Source: Helicobacteraceae bacterium UBA6016 (GTDB lineage Bacteria; Campylobacterota; Campylobacteria; Campylobacterales; UBA6016). Taken from it: a stretch of DNA of 27,884 bases. Below, one piece after another: positions 1-7,278 of the stretch; positions within the stretch are counted from its first letter, which is position 1; every line of letters begins with the position of its first letter. The notes beneath the pieces are model-generated. The model did not search any database. It saw only the letters and a program-made list of their open reading frames with translations, and was not told where the DNA came from. The stretch lies in the NCBI GenBank assembly GCA_002428055.1, contig DIZY01000121.1:1-27884 (forward strand). Direction: 5' to 3'. The position numbers and the translations under genes were made by a program.

Positions 1-603
1 CCGACGGCATATCAGCTATATGGCGACGGTGGTATTTATGTTGCTGCAAGCGGCGTAGTAAATCCTGAAAACTCAAAAAGTTTTGATACGGGCTTTGAGT
101 ATAGAGGGTTGAAGGTGAGTTATTTTTATAACAAAATAGAAAACTTGATAGATTATACCGACACGGACAGCTGGGGACCGCAACCGGGATACTACTACAA
201 CATTAGCGGCAACTCCATAGTAAAGGGATATGAGGCTTCATACCAAGCTAGAATAGGCGATTTTGGAGTCGGCGCATCATATCAAAGGCTGGATGCAAAA
301 GACGCAAACAAAAACAAACTAGCAAACAGACCATCATACACGGCAAGTTCATCTATTCGATACTATTTTGGCGACAGGGCAAACATCGGCGCAAATATCG
401 AATATATCGGTGACAGAGTTGACTATGATGGAACAAATACCGGCAACTACGCCCTTGCGAACATCTCCGCAAAGATAAACGCCGTAAAAAATATCGAGCT
501 ATTCGTAAAAGCCAAAAATATACTAAACAGATATTACCAAACAGTCAGCGGATACAACGGCTACGGCGCATCGATATATGCCGGGGCAAGCGTCAAGTTT
601 TAA
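1..603 (+). CDS. TonB-dependent outer-membrane receptor, C-terminal part (5' end outside window)
   Basis: The frame is open from base 1 and ends with TAA at 601-603, giving the last 200 residues of a beta-barrel receptor. The early stretch N-P-E-N-S-K-S-F-D-T-G-F matches the barrel motif typical of TonB-dependent receptors. It is followed by alternating amphipathic strands rich in Tyr, Gly and Asn, and the protein ends in a terminal Phe, the usual outer-membrane assembly signal. Such receptors import corrinoids, siderophores or other scarce ligands using TonB-ExbBD energy. The plug domain and TonB box lie outside the window, so the substrate cannot be read directly. The next two genes are coupled to it; one has a cysteine-rich domain often found beside cobalamin genes, so a BtuB-like role is possible but unproven. 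Confidence 0.85.
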   Translation, partial: PTAYQLYGDGGIYVAASGVVNPENSKSFDTGFEYRGLKVSYFYNKIENLIDYTDTDSWGPQPGYYYNISGNSIVKGYEASYQARIGDFGVGASYQRLDAKDANKNKLANRPSYTASSSIRYYFGDRANIGANIEYIGDRVDYDGTNTGNYALANISAKINAVKNIELFVKAKNILNRYYQTVSGYNGYGASIYAGASVKF

Positions 604-1178
604 TGAAAATAGATTTTAGAAACTACATCGGTTACAAATTTCTAAACTCGGTATTCAACGGAGCCGTCACGGGCTCCGTATTTACCGTATATGCTCTTCT
701 CGAACCTTCTCTTTTTTCAATAGGCGGAATAGTAATAGCCGTGGGAATCTTCGTAGTTGCAAAACTATACTCATACTTTATGGATATGCGCCGTTTTTTT
801 GAGGTCTCTTTATTTACCGAACTGCTTACACTAGGCACACTCGCCGTATTTTTGATGTTGCCCAAAAGCTATGCCGTCTCCATAATATACTTCTGGATAT
901 ATCAGGCTATTTTTATATTCGGAACCTATCTTGTGCGGGTGGAGAGCTATTTTTTGAACAGAATATCGCTGCTCTCCATGATAGATAGAGCAAAACAAAA
1001 AGGGTATATGGTCGGTCTCGCATCGTCATATCTGTTTTATGAAGCGTTAAAATTTTACGGCAAGCACGAGCCGTGGCAACAGGTATGGCTACTCTATACC
1101 GCTCTTTTTGCGTTGCAAATAGCCGTTACGCTACTGCTGTTTAAAGCGTTTAAGAAAAAATGGATTACAACCAAATGA
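603..1178 (+). CDS. Small integral membrane protein of unknown function
   Basis: This encodes 191 residues dominated by hydrophobic segments, about five to six predicted membrane helices, with basic residues between them and a lysine-rich C-terminus (KAFKKKW). The ATG overlaps the stop of the receptor gene by one base (TAATG) and has no clear Shine-Dalgarno site, so translation is probably coupled to the receptor. The size and helix spacing resemble half of a major facilitator-type transporter, but I see no diagnostic motif. From context it may be an inner-membrane partner that moves the receptor's ligand or a derivative of it. That role is inference. It is a real gene judging by its length, its membrane protein composition and its tight packing between two others. 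Confidence 0.7.
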   Translation: MKIDFRNYIGYKFLNSVFNGAVTGSVFTVYALLEPSLFSIGGIVIAVGIFVVAKLYSYFMDMRRFFEVSLFTELLTLGTLAVFLMLPKSYAVSIIYFWIYQAIFIFGTYLVRVESYFLNRISLLSMIDRAKQKGYMVGLASSYLFYEALKFYGKHEPWQQVWLLYTALFALQIAVTLLLFKAFKKKWITTK

Positions 1179-1603
1179 ACTACAAAACTTGGCTCCTGTC
1201 ACATACAAAAAAACATAGAGAGATTGTGGGCAGACTCAAAGCCAAAGGTTTTAGCGATGAAATGGTGATAGATTATTTTGAGTATGAGAATATGAGAAAA
1301 AACGAAGCAGAGTTTTGTCTGCTATATAGTGAGGGCAAAAAATGCCATGACATAAACTACCTCAACTGCTACCTATGCGCCTGCCCAAGCTTTCGATTTT
1401 CTGATAACGGACTAAAAACCGAGGATGGTATAACGGTCTATAGCGAATGTGCCCTGTCCTCAAAAAACGGTTCGCAATACGAACACGCAAATACACTGCA
1501 CCAAGACTGCTCCGGCTGCGATATACCACACAAAAAAGAGTATATATCCAAAAACTTTGACTTAGATTGGTTAAAAATCATGGAGCGGTGTGAAAAACAT
1601 TAG
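1160..1603 (+). CDS. Cysteine-rich small-domain protein (PF04071-like, putative metal binding)
   Basis: This 147-residue soluble protein has an ordered set of Cys and His: C62-H63, C70-x2-C73-x-C75, C97, then C117-x2-C120 followed by P123-H124. The pattern N-C-Y-L-C-A-C-P and the late D-C-S-G-C-D-I-P-H-K match my memory of the cysteine-rich small domain family (PF04071, COG2158), whose members have N-C-L-F-C-Y-C-P-L and D-C-S-x-C-x-x-P-H. In several bacteria that family lies near cobalamin synthesis genes. The likely role is binding of Zn or an Fe-S cluster; no enzymatic activity is evident. The gene overlaps the membrane protein gene by 19 bases. An alternative ATG at 1175 would shorten it by five residues. 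The N-terminal 50 residues look helical and are outside the family core. Confidence 0.65.
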   Translation: MDYNQMNYKTWLLSHTKKHREIVGRLKAKGFSDEMVIDYFEYENMRKNEAEFCLLYSEGKKCHDINYLNCYLCACPSFRFSDNGLKTEDGITVYSECALSSKNGSQYEHANTLHQDCSGCDIPHKKEYISKNFDLDWLKIMERCEKH

Positions 1604-1689
1604 CGGCACTTTGCGGTATCTTTACAGGCTTACCGCCCATCCTTTCAACTGCATAAACAAACCAAATTTCCACGCAAATTCACTCAAAA

Positions 1690-1719
1690 TTAACATTAAA
1701 TATCACGATAATGTAATAT
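1690..1719 (+). promoter_or_regulatory. Candidate promoter for the chemotaxis receptor gene
   Basis: TTAACA at 1690-1695 and TAATAT at 1714-1719 are separated by 18 bases and could be a sigma-70 promoter about 80 bases before the start codon. CGATAAT at 1706-1712 also resembles the -10 element of flagellar sigma-28 promoters, which would fit a chemotaxis gene. The surrounding sequence is very AT-rich, so chance matches are likely. Confidence 0.3.
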
Positions 1720-1764
1720 TATGCCAAAAATGACTGACATATAAGCAATGATTGTGTACAGTTC

Positions 1765-1782
1765 TATTACAAAATTGTAATA
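1765..1782. promoter_or_regulatory. Inverted repeat just upstream of the chemotaxis receptor start
   Basis: TATTACAA and TTGTAATA form perfect 8-base arms separated by AA. The site ends 14 bases before the ATG at 1797 and touches the ribosome-binding region (agagga, 1786-1791). The 2-base centre suits a dimeric regulator binding DNA better than an RNA hairpin. It loosely resembles AT-rich Fur/PerR-type boxes, but I cannot assign a regulator. Confidence 0.4.
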
Positions 1783-1796
1783 AATAGAGGAATTAC

Positions 1797-3467
1797 ATGT
1801 TTAGCACTATAAAATCAAAACTTACGCTGCTGGCGGCCGTATCAATCATCGGGTTGCTACTAACTAGCTTTACTGGAGGGAGGGGTATCAATGCCAGCGG
1901 AAATGCGCTAGCAGAGGTAAGTGAAACAAGATTGCCTTCAATTTTGGGATTGGAGATAATCAACGAAGGGCAAACCGCAATAAAAGCCAATATGCTTGAA
2001 ACGCCCATATACGAAAATGACTACAGCGAAAATGCAAAAAAAGAGTTTGCCAATGTGTTGGAAAATGAAAAAGTTATTTGGACGAGAATAGTCAAGGGCT
2101 GGAAAATGTACGAGCCTTTACCTCAGACACCGGAAGAAGCTGTACTCTGGAAGCAGTTTGAAAAAGAGTGGAATGCTTGGAAAACGGATACTGAAAAGAT
2201 AAGAGCGGTTATAGAAAAGCTTGCCGTCAATCAAAACGCCGATATGCAAAAAAGCCTTTTTAAAGAGTTTTACGATTTGTACGCAAAAAATAAAACTAGT
2301 TTTTCGGCGGCTGAATCGACACTTGGAAAAATAATAGACCTAAACGAAAAAGTAGCGGCCGAAGCAAATGCGGAAGGTAAATCGACGGTAACTTTTTCCA
2401 AAACAACAATGATTATCGTCGCATTGATAGCAATTATTGCGGCCGGTTTTATTTCTTGGATTGTAGGGCAAAAAATAAGACACTCTATCGAAATAGCAAG
2501 GGATGGGTGCGAAGATATAGTAAACTCAAAAAATCTTTCAAAAAGCATAGATGTCGGCACAAAAGACGAAATTAATGATGCAATGCAAAGCGTCAACCAC
2601 CTAATAGCCCAATTATCTAATGCCATAGATGAGGCCAAAAAATCGGCATCCGAAAATGCCTCCGTTGCATCTGAATTATCGGCAACAAGCCTGCAAATAG
2701 GTAGAAGAACAGAGCAAACAGCCGATGTCGTAGAAAATACTTCAAAAGCTTCACGAGATGTCTCAGAGATACTGCAAGCAAGCGAAACGGGCCTAAAAAT
2801 AAGCGAACAAAATATAGCAAAGGTTTCCAGAGAAGTTGTAGAAGCGTCAAATGAAGTGCTTGAGGTATCCGGAGAACTCAAAAAAGTCGTTGAAGAGCAA
2901 ATGGAGCTATCGGAGAGCTTAAACAAACTTGCCGGAGAGGCCGAGCAGGTTAAATCTGTCTTGGTTGTGATAGCGGATATTGCAGAACAAACAAATCTTT
3001 TGGCTCTCAATGCAGCTATAGAAGCGGCAAGGGCTGGAGAGCACGGCAGAGGCTTTGCCGTCGTAGCCGATGAGGTGCGAAAACTAGCTGAGAGAACTCA
3101 AAAGAGTCTTGCCGAGTCTAATGCCACCGTATCCGTGATAGTACAGTCCGTTAATGATGCTACGGAAAAGATGTCAGAAAGCTCTGAGAGAATGAGAGTG
3201 CTCGGGGAAAAGGCCTATGCTGTAGAATCGGTAATGAAAGAGATAACGCTAACAATTAACGATACGGCAAGAACAGCCGGAGAGACTGCGAGAGAGGCAG
3301 CGCTTGGCAACAGTAAAACAAAAGAGATACTCACTCAGATAGAAAAAATAGCTGAGCTATCAATGACAAACGCAAGGAGTGTTGAAGAGATAGCCGCAGC
3401 AGCCAAACATCTATCAAAACTATCCGAGAGCTTAAGTATCAACCTATCCAAATTTAAAACTATTTAA
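1797..3467 (+). CDS. Methyl-accepting chemotaxis protein with helical periplasmic sensor
   Basis: This 556-residue transducer should sit in the inner membrane and report a periplasmic signal to CheA/CheW. TM1 spans about residues 7-26. A helical periplasmic region (about 30-200) resembles a four-helix-bundle ligand domain, and TM2 lies at about 204-224. A weak HAMP-like linker follows, then a long cytoplasmic coiled coil. The signalling hairpin is unmistakable at about 391-435 (A-E-Q-T-N-L-L-A-L-N-A-A-I-E-A-A-R, then G-R-G-F-A-V-V-A-D-E-V-R). There is no C-terminal pentapeptide for tethering CheR/CheB. The start is preceded by agagga. The gene stands alone with its own upstream region, and its tail overlaps the convergent thioesterase gene by eight bases. 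The ligand is unknown. Confidence 0.93.
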   Translation: MFSTIKSKLTLLAAVSIIGLLLTSFTGGRGINASGNALAEVSETRLPSILGLEIINEGQTAIKANMLETPIYENDYSENAKKEFANVLENEKVIWTRIVKGWKMYEPLPQTPEEAVLWKQFEKEWNAWKTDTEKIRAVIEKLAVNQNADMQKSLFKEFYDLYAKNKTSFSAAESTLGKIIDLNEKVAAEANAEGKSTVTFSKTTMIIVALIAIIAAGFISWIVGQKIRHSIEIARDGCEDIVNSKNLSKSIDVGTKDEINDAMQSVNHLIAQLSNAIDEAKKSASENASVASELSATSLQIGRRTEQTADVVENTSKASRDVSEILQASETGLKISEQNIAKVSREVVEASNEVLEVSGELKKVVEEQMELSESLNKLAGEAEQVKSVLVVIADIAEQTNLLALNAAIEAARAGEHGRGFAVVADEVRKLAERTQKSLAESNATVSVIVQSVNDATEKMSESSERMRVLGEKAYAVESVMKEITLTINDTARTAGETAREAALGNSKTKEILTQIEKIAELSMTNARSVEEIAAAAKHLSKLSESLSINLSKFKTI

Positions 3468-3822
3468 AAATCAAGGCAATATCCTGCGGAATCCTTGCAG
3501 GCTTGCCATCCTGCACAAAAGCAAGACGGACAGTGGCTTCAAATAGCTTTTCATCGCCTCTAAAAATCTCCTGAAAAAGAGTCAACGAAGCCGCTCTCAT
3601 CTCCACGAACTCAGTCTTTACGACAAGCAAGTCACCGAATACGGCAGATTTCAGATACTCCGCCCTCACGCTCCTGACAACAAAACTACCGCCATCGACA
3701 ATAGGCGAAAGCCCTCTTTCAAAAAAAAGCTCGCTCCTTGCTCTTTCGATAAATTTCAAATAATTAACATAATACACAACACCGCCGATGTCGGTATCTT
3801 CGTAATAAACTCTGATTTGCAT
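3460..3822 (-). CDS. ybgC: YbgC-type acyl-CoA thioesterase (hotdog fold)
   Basis: This 120-residue protein begins M-Q-I-R-V-Y-Y-E-D-T-D and continues G-G-V-V-Y-Y-V-N-Y-L-K-F-I-E-R-A-R, the active-site region of YbgC/4-hydroxybenzoyl-CoA thioesterase family hotdog enzymes. The catalytic Asp lies in the E-D-T-D segment. Such enzymes hydrolyse acyl-CoA or acyl-ACP thioesters in the cytoplasm. The reading frame is open further upstream to 3909, but the ATG at 3822 starts the conserved domain and has a good AAAGGGG ribosome-binding site, so I chose it. In many proteobacteria ybgC sits with tolQRAB; here it follows a GGDEF-EAL gene after an 87-base gap, so it may be in that transcript or have its own promoter. 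Its stop overlaps the convergent chemotaxis receptor gene. Confidence 0.88.
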   Translation of the reverse strand: MQIRVYYEDTDIGGVVYYVNYLKFIERARSELFFERGLSPIVDGGSFVVRSVRAEYLKSAVFGDLLVVKTEFVEMRAASLTLFQEIFRGDEKLFEATVRLAFVQDGKPARIPQDIALIFK

Positions 3823-3909
3823 CACAAACCCCTTTATTCTATAGAGCTTCACATAGCAGTAAAACTTGCTTGGCTTGCCGACTCTTTGGCTATGATAAAA
3901 CTTGGACAA

Positions 3910-5862
3910 CTATTGGAGTTGATGCGAAGTTTTTAACACTCCCCTTTTGAGTAGTCGCAAGAACTCCTCTTTTGGAATCGGTCTGGACATTAAATAACCT
4001 TGAAAATATTTGCATTGCTTGCTTTTGAGATAGTCTAACTGAAACTCCTCCTCCACGCCCTCGGCTATGACATCCATCCCAAGCGTTTGCCCCATTGCCA
4101 CAATAGTATTTAAAAGCAACATACTATTATCGCCCTCTTTTGAAATATCGTCTATAAAGCTTTTATCTATTTTCAGGGTGTCGATAGGAAATTTATTGAG
4201 ATAGGAGAGCGAGGAGTAGCCGGTGCCGAAATCATCTAGATAGATATTTATACCCAATGTTTTTATTTTTTGTAAAAGCTCGGCGGCGTTTTGCGCATCT
4301 TCCATCATTACGCTCTCGGTAATCTCGATAGAGAGTTGCTTGCCTCTTATAGAGTACTTATCCAAAGCGTTTCGTAGGTCATGATATAGCTCAAAATTTT
4401 TTACCTGTTTGCTTGAGACATTAATCGAAATATTCAAATCGTCATATCCCAATTCACTTAACTCACCTATAAAGCGTACCGCATCATCTACAATCCACTT
4501 TCCAAGCTTCACAATAAATCCGGCACCCTCTGCAAGCCTAATAAATACATTCGGATATATCATCCCTTTTTGAGAATGCTCCCATCTTATGAGAGCTTCG
4601 GCGCCGACGATGCTGTTGGTCTGCGTATCCACTTTCGGCTGATAATAGAGCTTGAATTCGCTGCTATCTAAGGCTCTTTGCATATCGTTGATTAAAAACA
4701 CTTCATCATGTAGCGTCTTATTCATACTCTGGGTAAAAAAGTAAAAATTGTCTCTTCCGTTCTCTTTTGCTTTATACATGGCGATGTCGGCGTATTTCAT
4801 CAGCTCCTTTATATCCCTTGCGTCATCGGGATACATTGCGATACCTATACTGGCCGATACTTTTAGCGAATGCCCCCTAATCACCGTGTCGTGCCTAAAA
4901 ATCTCCAAAATCTTATTTACGCACTCCATAACGCTACTCTCGTTTTGCACATCGGTTATGATAATTACAAATTCATCGCCGCCTATTCTAGCTATCAAAT
5001 CATTTTCTCTCAAAACATCGTTTAATCTGACCGATATTGCTTGCAACAAAAGGTCGCCGATGTCGTGCCCTAGTGTGTCGTTAATGTTTTTGAATCTATC
5101 TAAATCCAAAAAGAGTAGCGCAAACTTATCTTTATGTCTATTGGCATTCGCCGTCACCATATCCATTCTGTTGTAGAGATTTTGGCGGTTTGCAAGCCCT
5201 GTCAAATCATCGTGTAAAGATGAGTGCTTGAGCTCCGCATTGAGGCTCAAAACCTGCGTTTCCGTTCTGTTGAGCTCTACGGCGTGTTCTATTTGAAGCT
5301 TGATGATATATCCAAGCACCAGAGCCTCCATAACAACAAAAAACCCGTGAAGCAGCACTATATCCATTCCACATCCATAGTTAAAAACCATAACAGGCAT
5401 ACCAAAAAGCGATACCTCGTAAAACTGTAGATAATTGAAAATCAGATGGTGCAAAATAGTAGCAAGAGCGGCAACAAAAACAGGAACCGTGTCTTTATAT
5501 AAAGAAAGGATAGCCATTGCGATAAACAGATGAAAGTGCATCTCTATACGACCAAGATGTTGTTGAATATAGATAAGCGAAAAAAGCATCATACTCACGG
5601 CAACAAGCGAACGCATCGTTCTGGTTCCCTTGAGATACCTAAATGCTATAAATAGCGACACAACAATAATGCCGCCGCTTAAAAAACCGTACAAATATGT
5701 GTCATATAAGAGCGAACTGACAAAAGTAGCCATTATCCACTGCAGTACCGCTAGCATTAGCATGACTTTGTCGGACTGGATAAAATACTGCTCAAAATTC
5801 TCTTTTGCAAAATCCGGTACTTTCGGGAATGTAAACAACCCTTTAATATCGCTTCTTCTCAT
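3910..5862 (-). CDS. Membrane-bound GGDEF-EAL cyclic-di-GMP enzyme with His-rich membrane sensor
   Basis: This 650-residue protein has about six membrane helices in residues 33-190, a GGDEF domain (about 213-375) and an EAL domain (about 390-640). GGDEF is intact at 294-298 and is preceded by a product-inhibition site R285-E-N-D288. The EAL side is also intact: E-A-L at 422-424, I-T-E-S at 514-517, D-D-F-G-T-G at 543-548 and E-G-V-E at 601-604. It could therefore make and degrade c-di-GMP. The membrane part has a conserved-looking E107-M-H109-F-H111, then L-Y-K-D at 121-124 and H138-H139. I recall this arrangement from membrane sensors of other receptors and GGDEF proteins. It could bind a metal or haem, which is inference. 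The gene overlaps the SCO1-like gene by four bases (ATGA). Confidence 0.93.
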   Translation of the reverse strand: MRRSDIKGLFTFPKVPDFAKENFEQYFIQSDKVMLMLAVLQWIMATFVSSLLYDTYLYGFLSGGIIVVSLFIAFRYLKGTRTMRSLVAVSMMLFSLIYIQQHLGRIEMHFHLFIAMAILSLYKDTVPVFVAALATILHHLIFNYLQFYEVSLFGMPVMVFNYGCGMDIVLLHGFFVVMEALVLGYIIKLQIEHAVELNRTETQVLSLNAELKHSSLHDDLTGLANRQNLYNRMDMVTANANRHKDKFALLFLDLDRFKNINDTLGHDIGDLLLQAISVRLNDVLRENDLIARIGGDEFVIIITDVQNESSVMECVNKILEIFRHDTVIRGHSLKVSASIGIAMYPDDARDIKELMKYADIAMYKAKENGRDNFYFFTQSMNKTLHDEVFLINDMQRALDSSEFKLYYQPKVDTQTNSIVGAEALIRWEHSQKGMIYPNVFIRLAEGAGFIVKLGKWIVDDAVRFIGELSELGYDDLNISINVSSKQVKNFELYHDLRNALDKYSIRGKQLSIEITESVMMEDAQNAAELLQKIKTLGINIYLDDFGTGYSSLSYLNKFPIDTLKIDKSFIDDISKEGDNSMLLLNTIVAMGQTLGMDVIAEGVEEEFQLDYLKSKQCKYFQGYLMSRPIPKEEFLRLLKRGVLKTSHQLQ

Positions 5863-6431
5863 TTTGCACTCTTTATGTCATTAATCAGGCTTTTTGTATT
5901 TAACGGATGCGTCGTATATATGTTTTTTAGCGTAAATTCGCCACTCTCTTTTGTGAGCAAATATACCAAATCAGAGTGCGTCATCTGGGAGTTTTGCGTT
6001 AATCCATCTGAATAAAACAGCGCAAACTCTCTTTCTATGTCAATCAACTCTCGTTTGTTTAGATATACCCCGACAAACTCTTTATTGAATGCACTAGCGA
6101 ATATATGCGGCTGGTACGGTGGAATCTGGGGCGTAAGATTTGCAAAAACAACCGCCGTATGTGCTCTGTTTTTTTGCTCCAATGTTTGATAAGTCAAAGC
6201 CAACTGTTGCAAAATAGGGGAACACACCGTGCCGCACCCAACATATCCGAAATAGAGCACCACAACACCCTTGTCTACGACGGACAAAAACGGAGCCTGT
6301 ACTTTTTTATCTATAGTTATCTTACCCTCTTTTAACGCCGTATTGCCGAAAATTGTCGACTGCAACATGGGCAATGCCACCAAAAGCAACAAAAAAACGA
6401 CAAGAAGGGAAAAACGCTTAAAATAATACAT
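5859..6431 (-). CDS. SCO1/SenC-like thioredoxin-fold protein
   Basis: This 190-residue protein has an N-terminal hydrophobic anchor (about residues 7-25) and a periplasmic thioredoxin-like domain. The key motif is F-G-Y-V-G-C66-G-T-V-C70-S-P, the CxxxC of SCO1/SenC proteins, and the expected later histidine appears at H152 in M-T-H-S-D-L-V-Y-L-L. These three residues bind copper in family members. The family delivers copper to cytochrome oxidase CuA sites or reduces thiols. The protein is a little divergent (G-C-G-T rather than the common S-C-P). It is the first gene of a pair with the GGDEF-EAL gene, linked by an ATGA overlap. No oxidase gene is nearby, so a role in sensing or redox control of the partner is possible but unproven. 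Confidence 0.85.
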   Translation of the reverse strand: MYYFKRFSLLVVFLLLLVALPMLQSTIFGNTALKEGKITIDKKVQAPFLSVVDKGVVVLYFGYVGCGTVCSPILQQLALTYQTLEQKNRAHTAVVFANLTPQIPPYQPHIFASAFNKEFVGVYLNKRELIDIEREFALFYSDGLTQNSQMTHSDLVYLLTKESGEFTLKNIYTTHPLNTKSLINDIKSAK

Positions 6432-6497
6432 CTGATTATTCTATTTAACGGGGGCTAAAATTCTACCGCTATACTGGGGAGTGAATTACATAAGAAA

Positions 6498-6521
6498 GCT
6501 CTACGCTATTTTGCGTAGAGC
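6498..6521 (-). terminator. Hairpin, likely terminator for the TerB-side transcript
   Basis: GCTCTACGC and GCGTAGAGC form a perfect 9-base-pair stem around a 6-base loop (6507-6512). On the minus strand it is followed by TTTCTT; on the plus strand a run of six T comes eight bases later. It lies between the TerB-side genes and the SCO1-like gene, where a terminator is expected. The T-tract is imperfect, so termination strength is uncertain. Confidence 0.55.
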
Positions 6522-6619
6522 AAAGAAGTTTTTTATTCTAGCGTTACGATAACTTTCACATTTTCGAGCGAAATCGGAGCGAATAGGCGTTTGTAGTATT
6601 TTTAAGTCTTCGGAGTATC

Positions 6620-6742
6620 GGCTTTTCCGTAGTTTAATCGAAGAGCTCACCACAAAATGACTCTTTTTGGGCAGCAGTCTATCTCTATGCCGCTTCGCTC
6701 GCCGATTACCAGCCTTTCGTCTTTACATACCGGACACTACAT
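6620..6742 (-). pseudogene. Decayed zinc-ribbon (zf-TFIIB, PF13453-like) gene
   Basis: Reading from an ATG at 6742 gives M, a TAG stop, then C-P-V-C-K-D-E-R-L-V-I-G-E-R-S-G-I-E-I-D-C-C-P-K. This closely follows the small zinc-ribbon family that begins M-x-C-P-x-C and continues E-R-x-G-I-E-I-D-x-C-P-x-C-R-G-V-W-L-D-R-G-E-L. After C-C-P-K the third metal-site Cys is missing and the frame runs into TGA (6647-6649). G-E-L reappears in another frame at 6643-6651. A nonsense codon, a lost Cys codon and a frameshift together indicate a dead gene. The lower boundary is uncertain. The gene-free interval 6432-6753 otherwise holds only the hairpin at 6498-6521; I recognise nothing in 6522-6620. Confidence 0.65.
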
Positions 6743-6753
6743 TTGGCAACCTT

Positions 6754-7194
6754 TTAGTTAAAAAATACGCTTTTTTGATTTTTGACGGTTATCGTCTCAA
6801 AGTGCGGTTTGAAGCTCTCTTCGCTAACCCCGAATGCCGCAAGGAATTTAGCAAAAGTCTCTTGCTCTTCTTTTGCTGCGTTACCGTCTGCAAAAAGAGT
6901 ATCTACGATATTGACAAGAATACATAGCTTTTGGGATTCATTTAGTTTTGGAGCGACTTCCGACAAGAAAGCGTCTACGCTATTTGATTTGATATATTTT
7001 GAAGCACCTTTTAGCACCTCATTGATGTTTACATTTTTATATTGATTGCCGCCGACGGAGGCTATTAGCTGACCTATCTCGTTTTCATTGATTTCGCCGT
7101 CTGCCGCCATAATATACAGCATAGATGTCACAAACGAAGCATACGGAGTAAGCTCAAATGCTTTGTCTCCCTTGAATACATCAAATAAGCCCAT
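6754..7194 (-). CDS. TerB-like protein
   Basis: This 146-residue, acidic, all-helical soluble protein carries the TerB-family pattern: A-A-D-G-E-I-N-E-N-E (about 30-39) and a second acidic motif A-D-G-N-A-A-K-E-E (about 101-109). In TerB-fold proteins these acidic clusters bind divalent metal. The family is linked to tellurite resistance and to wider membrane and metal stress functions, but single TerB-like proteins are mostly uncharacterised. The ATG at 7194 has an AAGGA site eight bases upstream. It lies 84 bases downstream of yedI on the same strand, so it may be read through from pycB-yedI or have its own promoter. No other ter genes are present, so I would not infer tellurite resistance. 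Confidence 0.75.
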   Translation of the reverse strand: MGLFDVFKGDKAFELTPYASFVTSMLYIMAADGEINENEIGQLIASVGGNQYKNVNINEVLKGASKYIKSNSVDAFLSEVAPKLNESQKLCILVNIVDTLFADGNAAKEEQETFAKFLAAFGVSEESFKPHFETITVKNQKSVFFN

Positions 7195-7278
7195 GGTTTT
7201 CCTTTTTTGTGTTAGATTTGAACATAAGATTTTAGCTTGTATGTGTGACTTACATGTTAACGAAGTGTTGCGGGGTAT

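Noticed and set aside
1604..1690. Cobalamin riboswitch or terminator after the PF04071-like gene
   Set aside because: No B12-box-like sequence and no stable GC-rich hairpin with a T-tract could be found.
2270..3010. Long open frame (246 codons) antisense to the first chemotaxis receptor
   Set aside because: It mirrors the Ala/Glu/Ser-rich coiled coil, has low-complexity Ser/Leu composition and no recognisable domain.
3823..3909. N-terminal extension of the YbgC-type thioesterase to 3909
   Set aside because: The extension has no homology to the family, while the ATG at 3822 starts the domain and has an AAAGGGG site.
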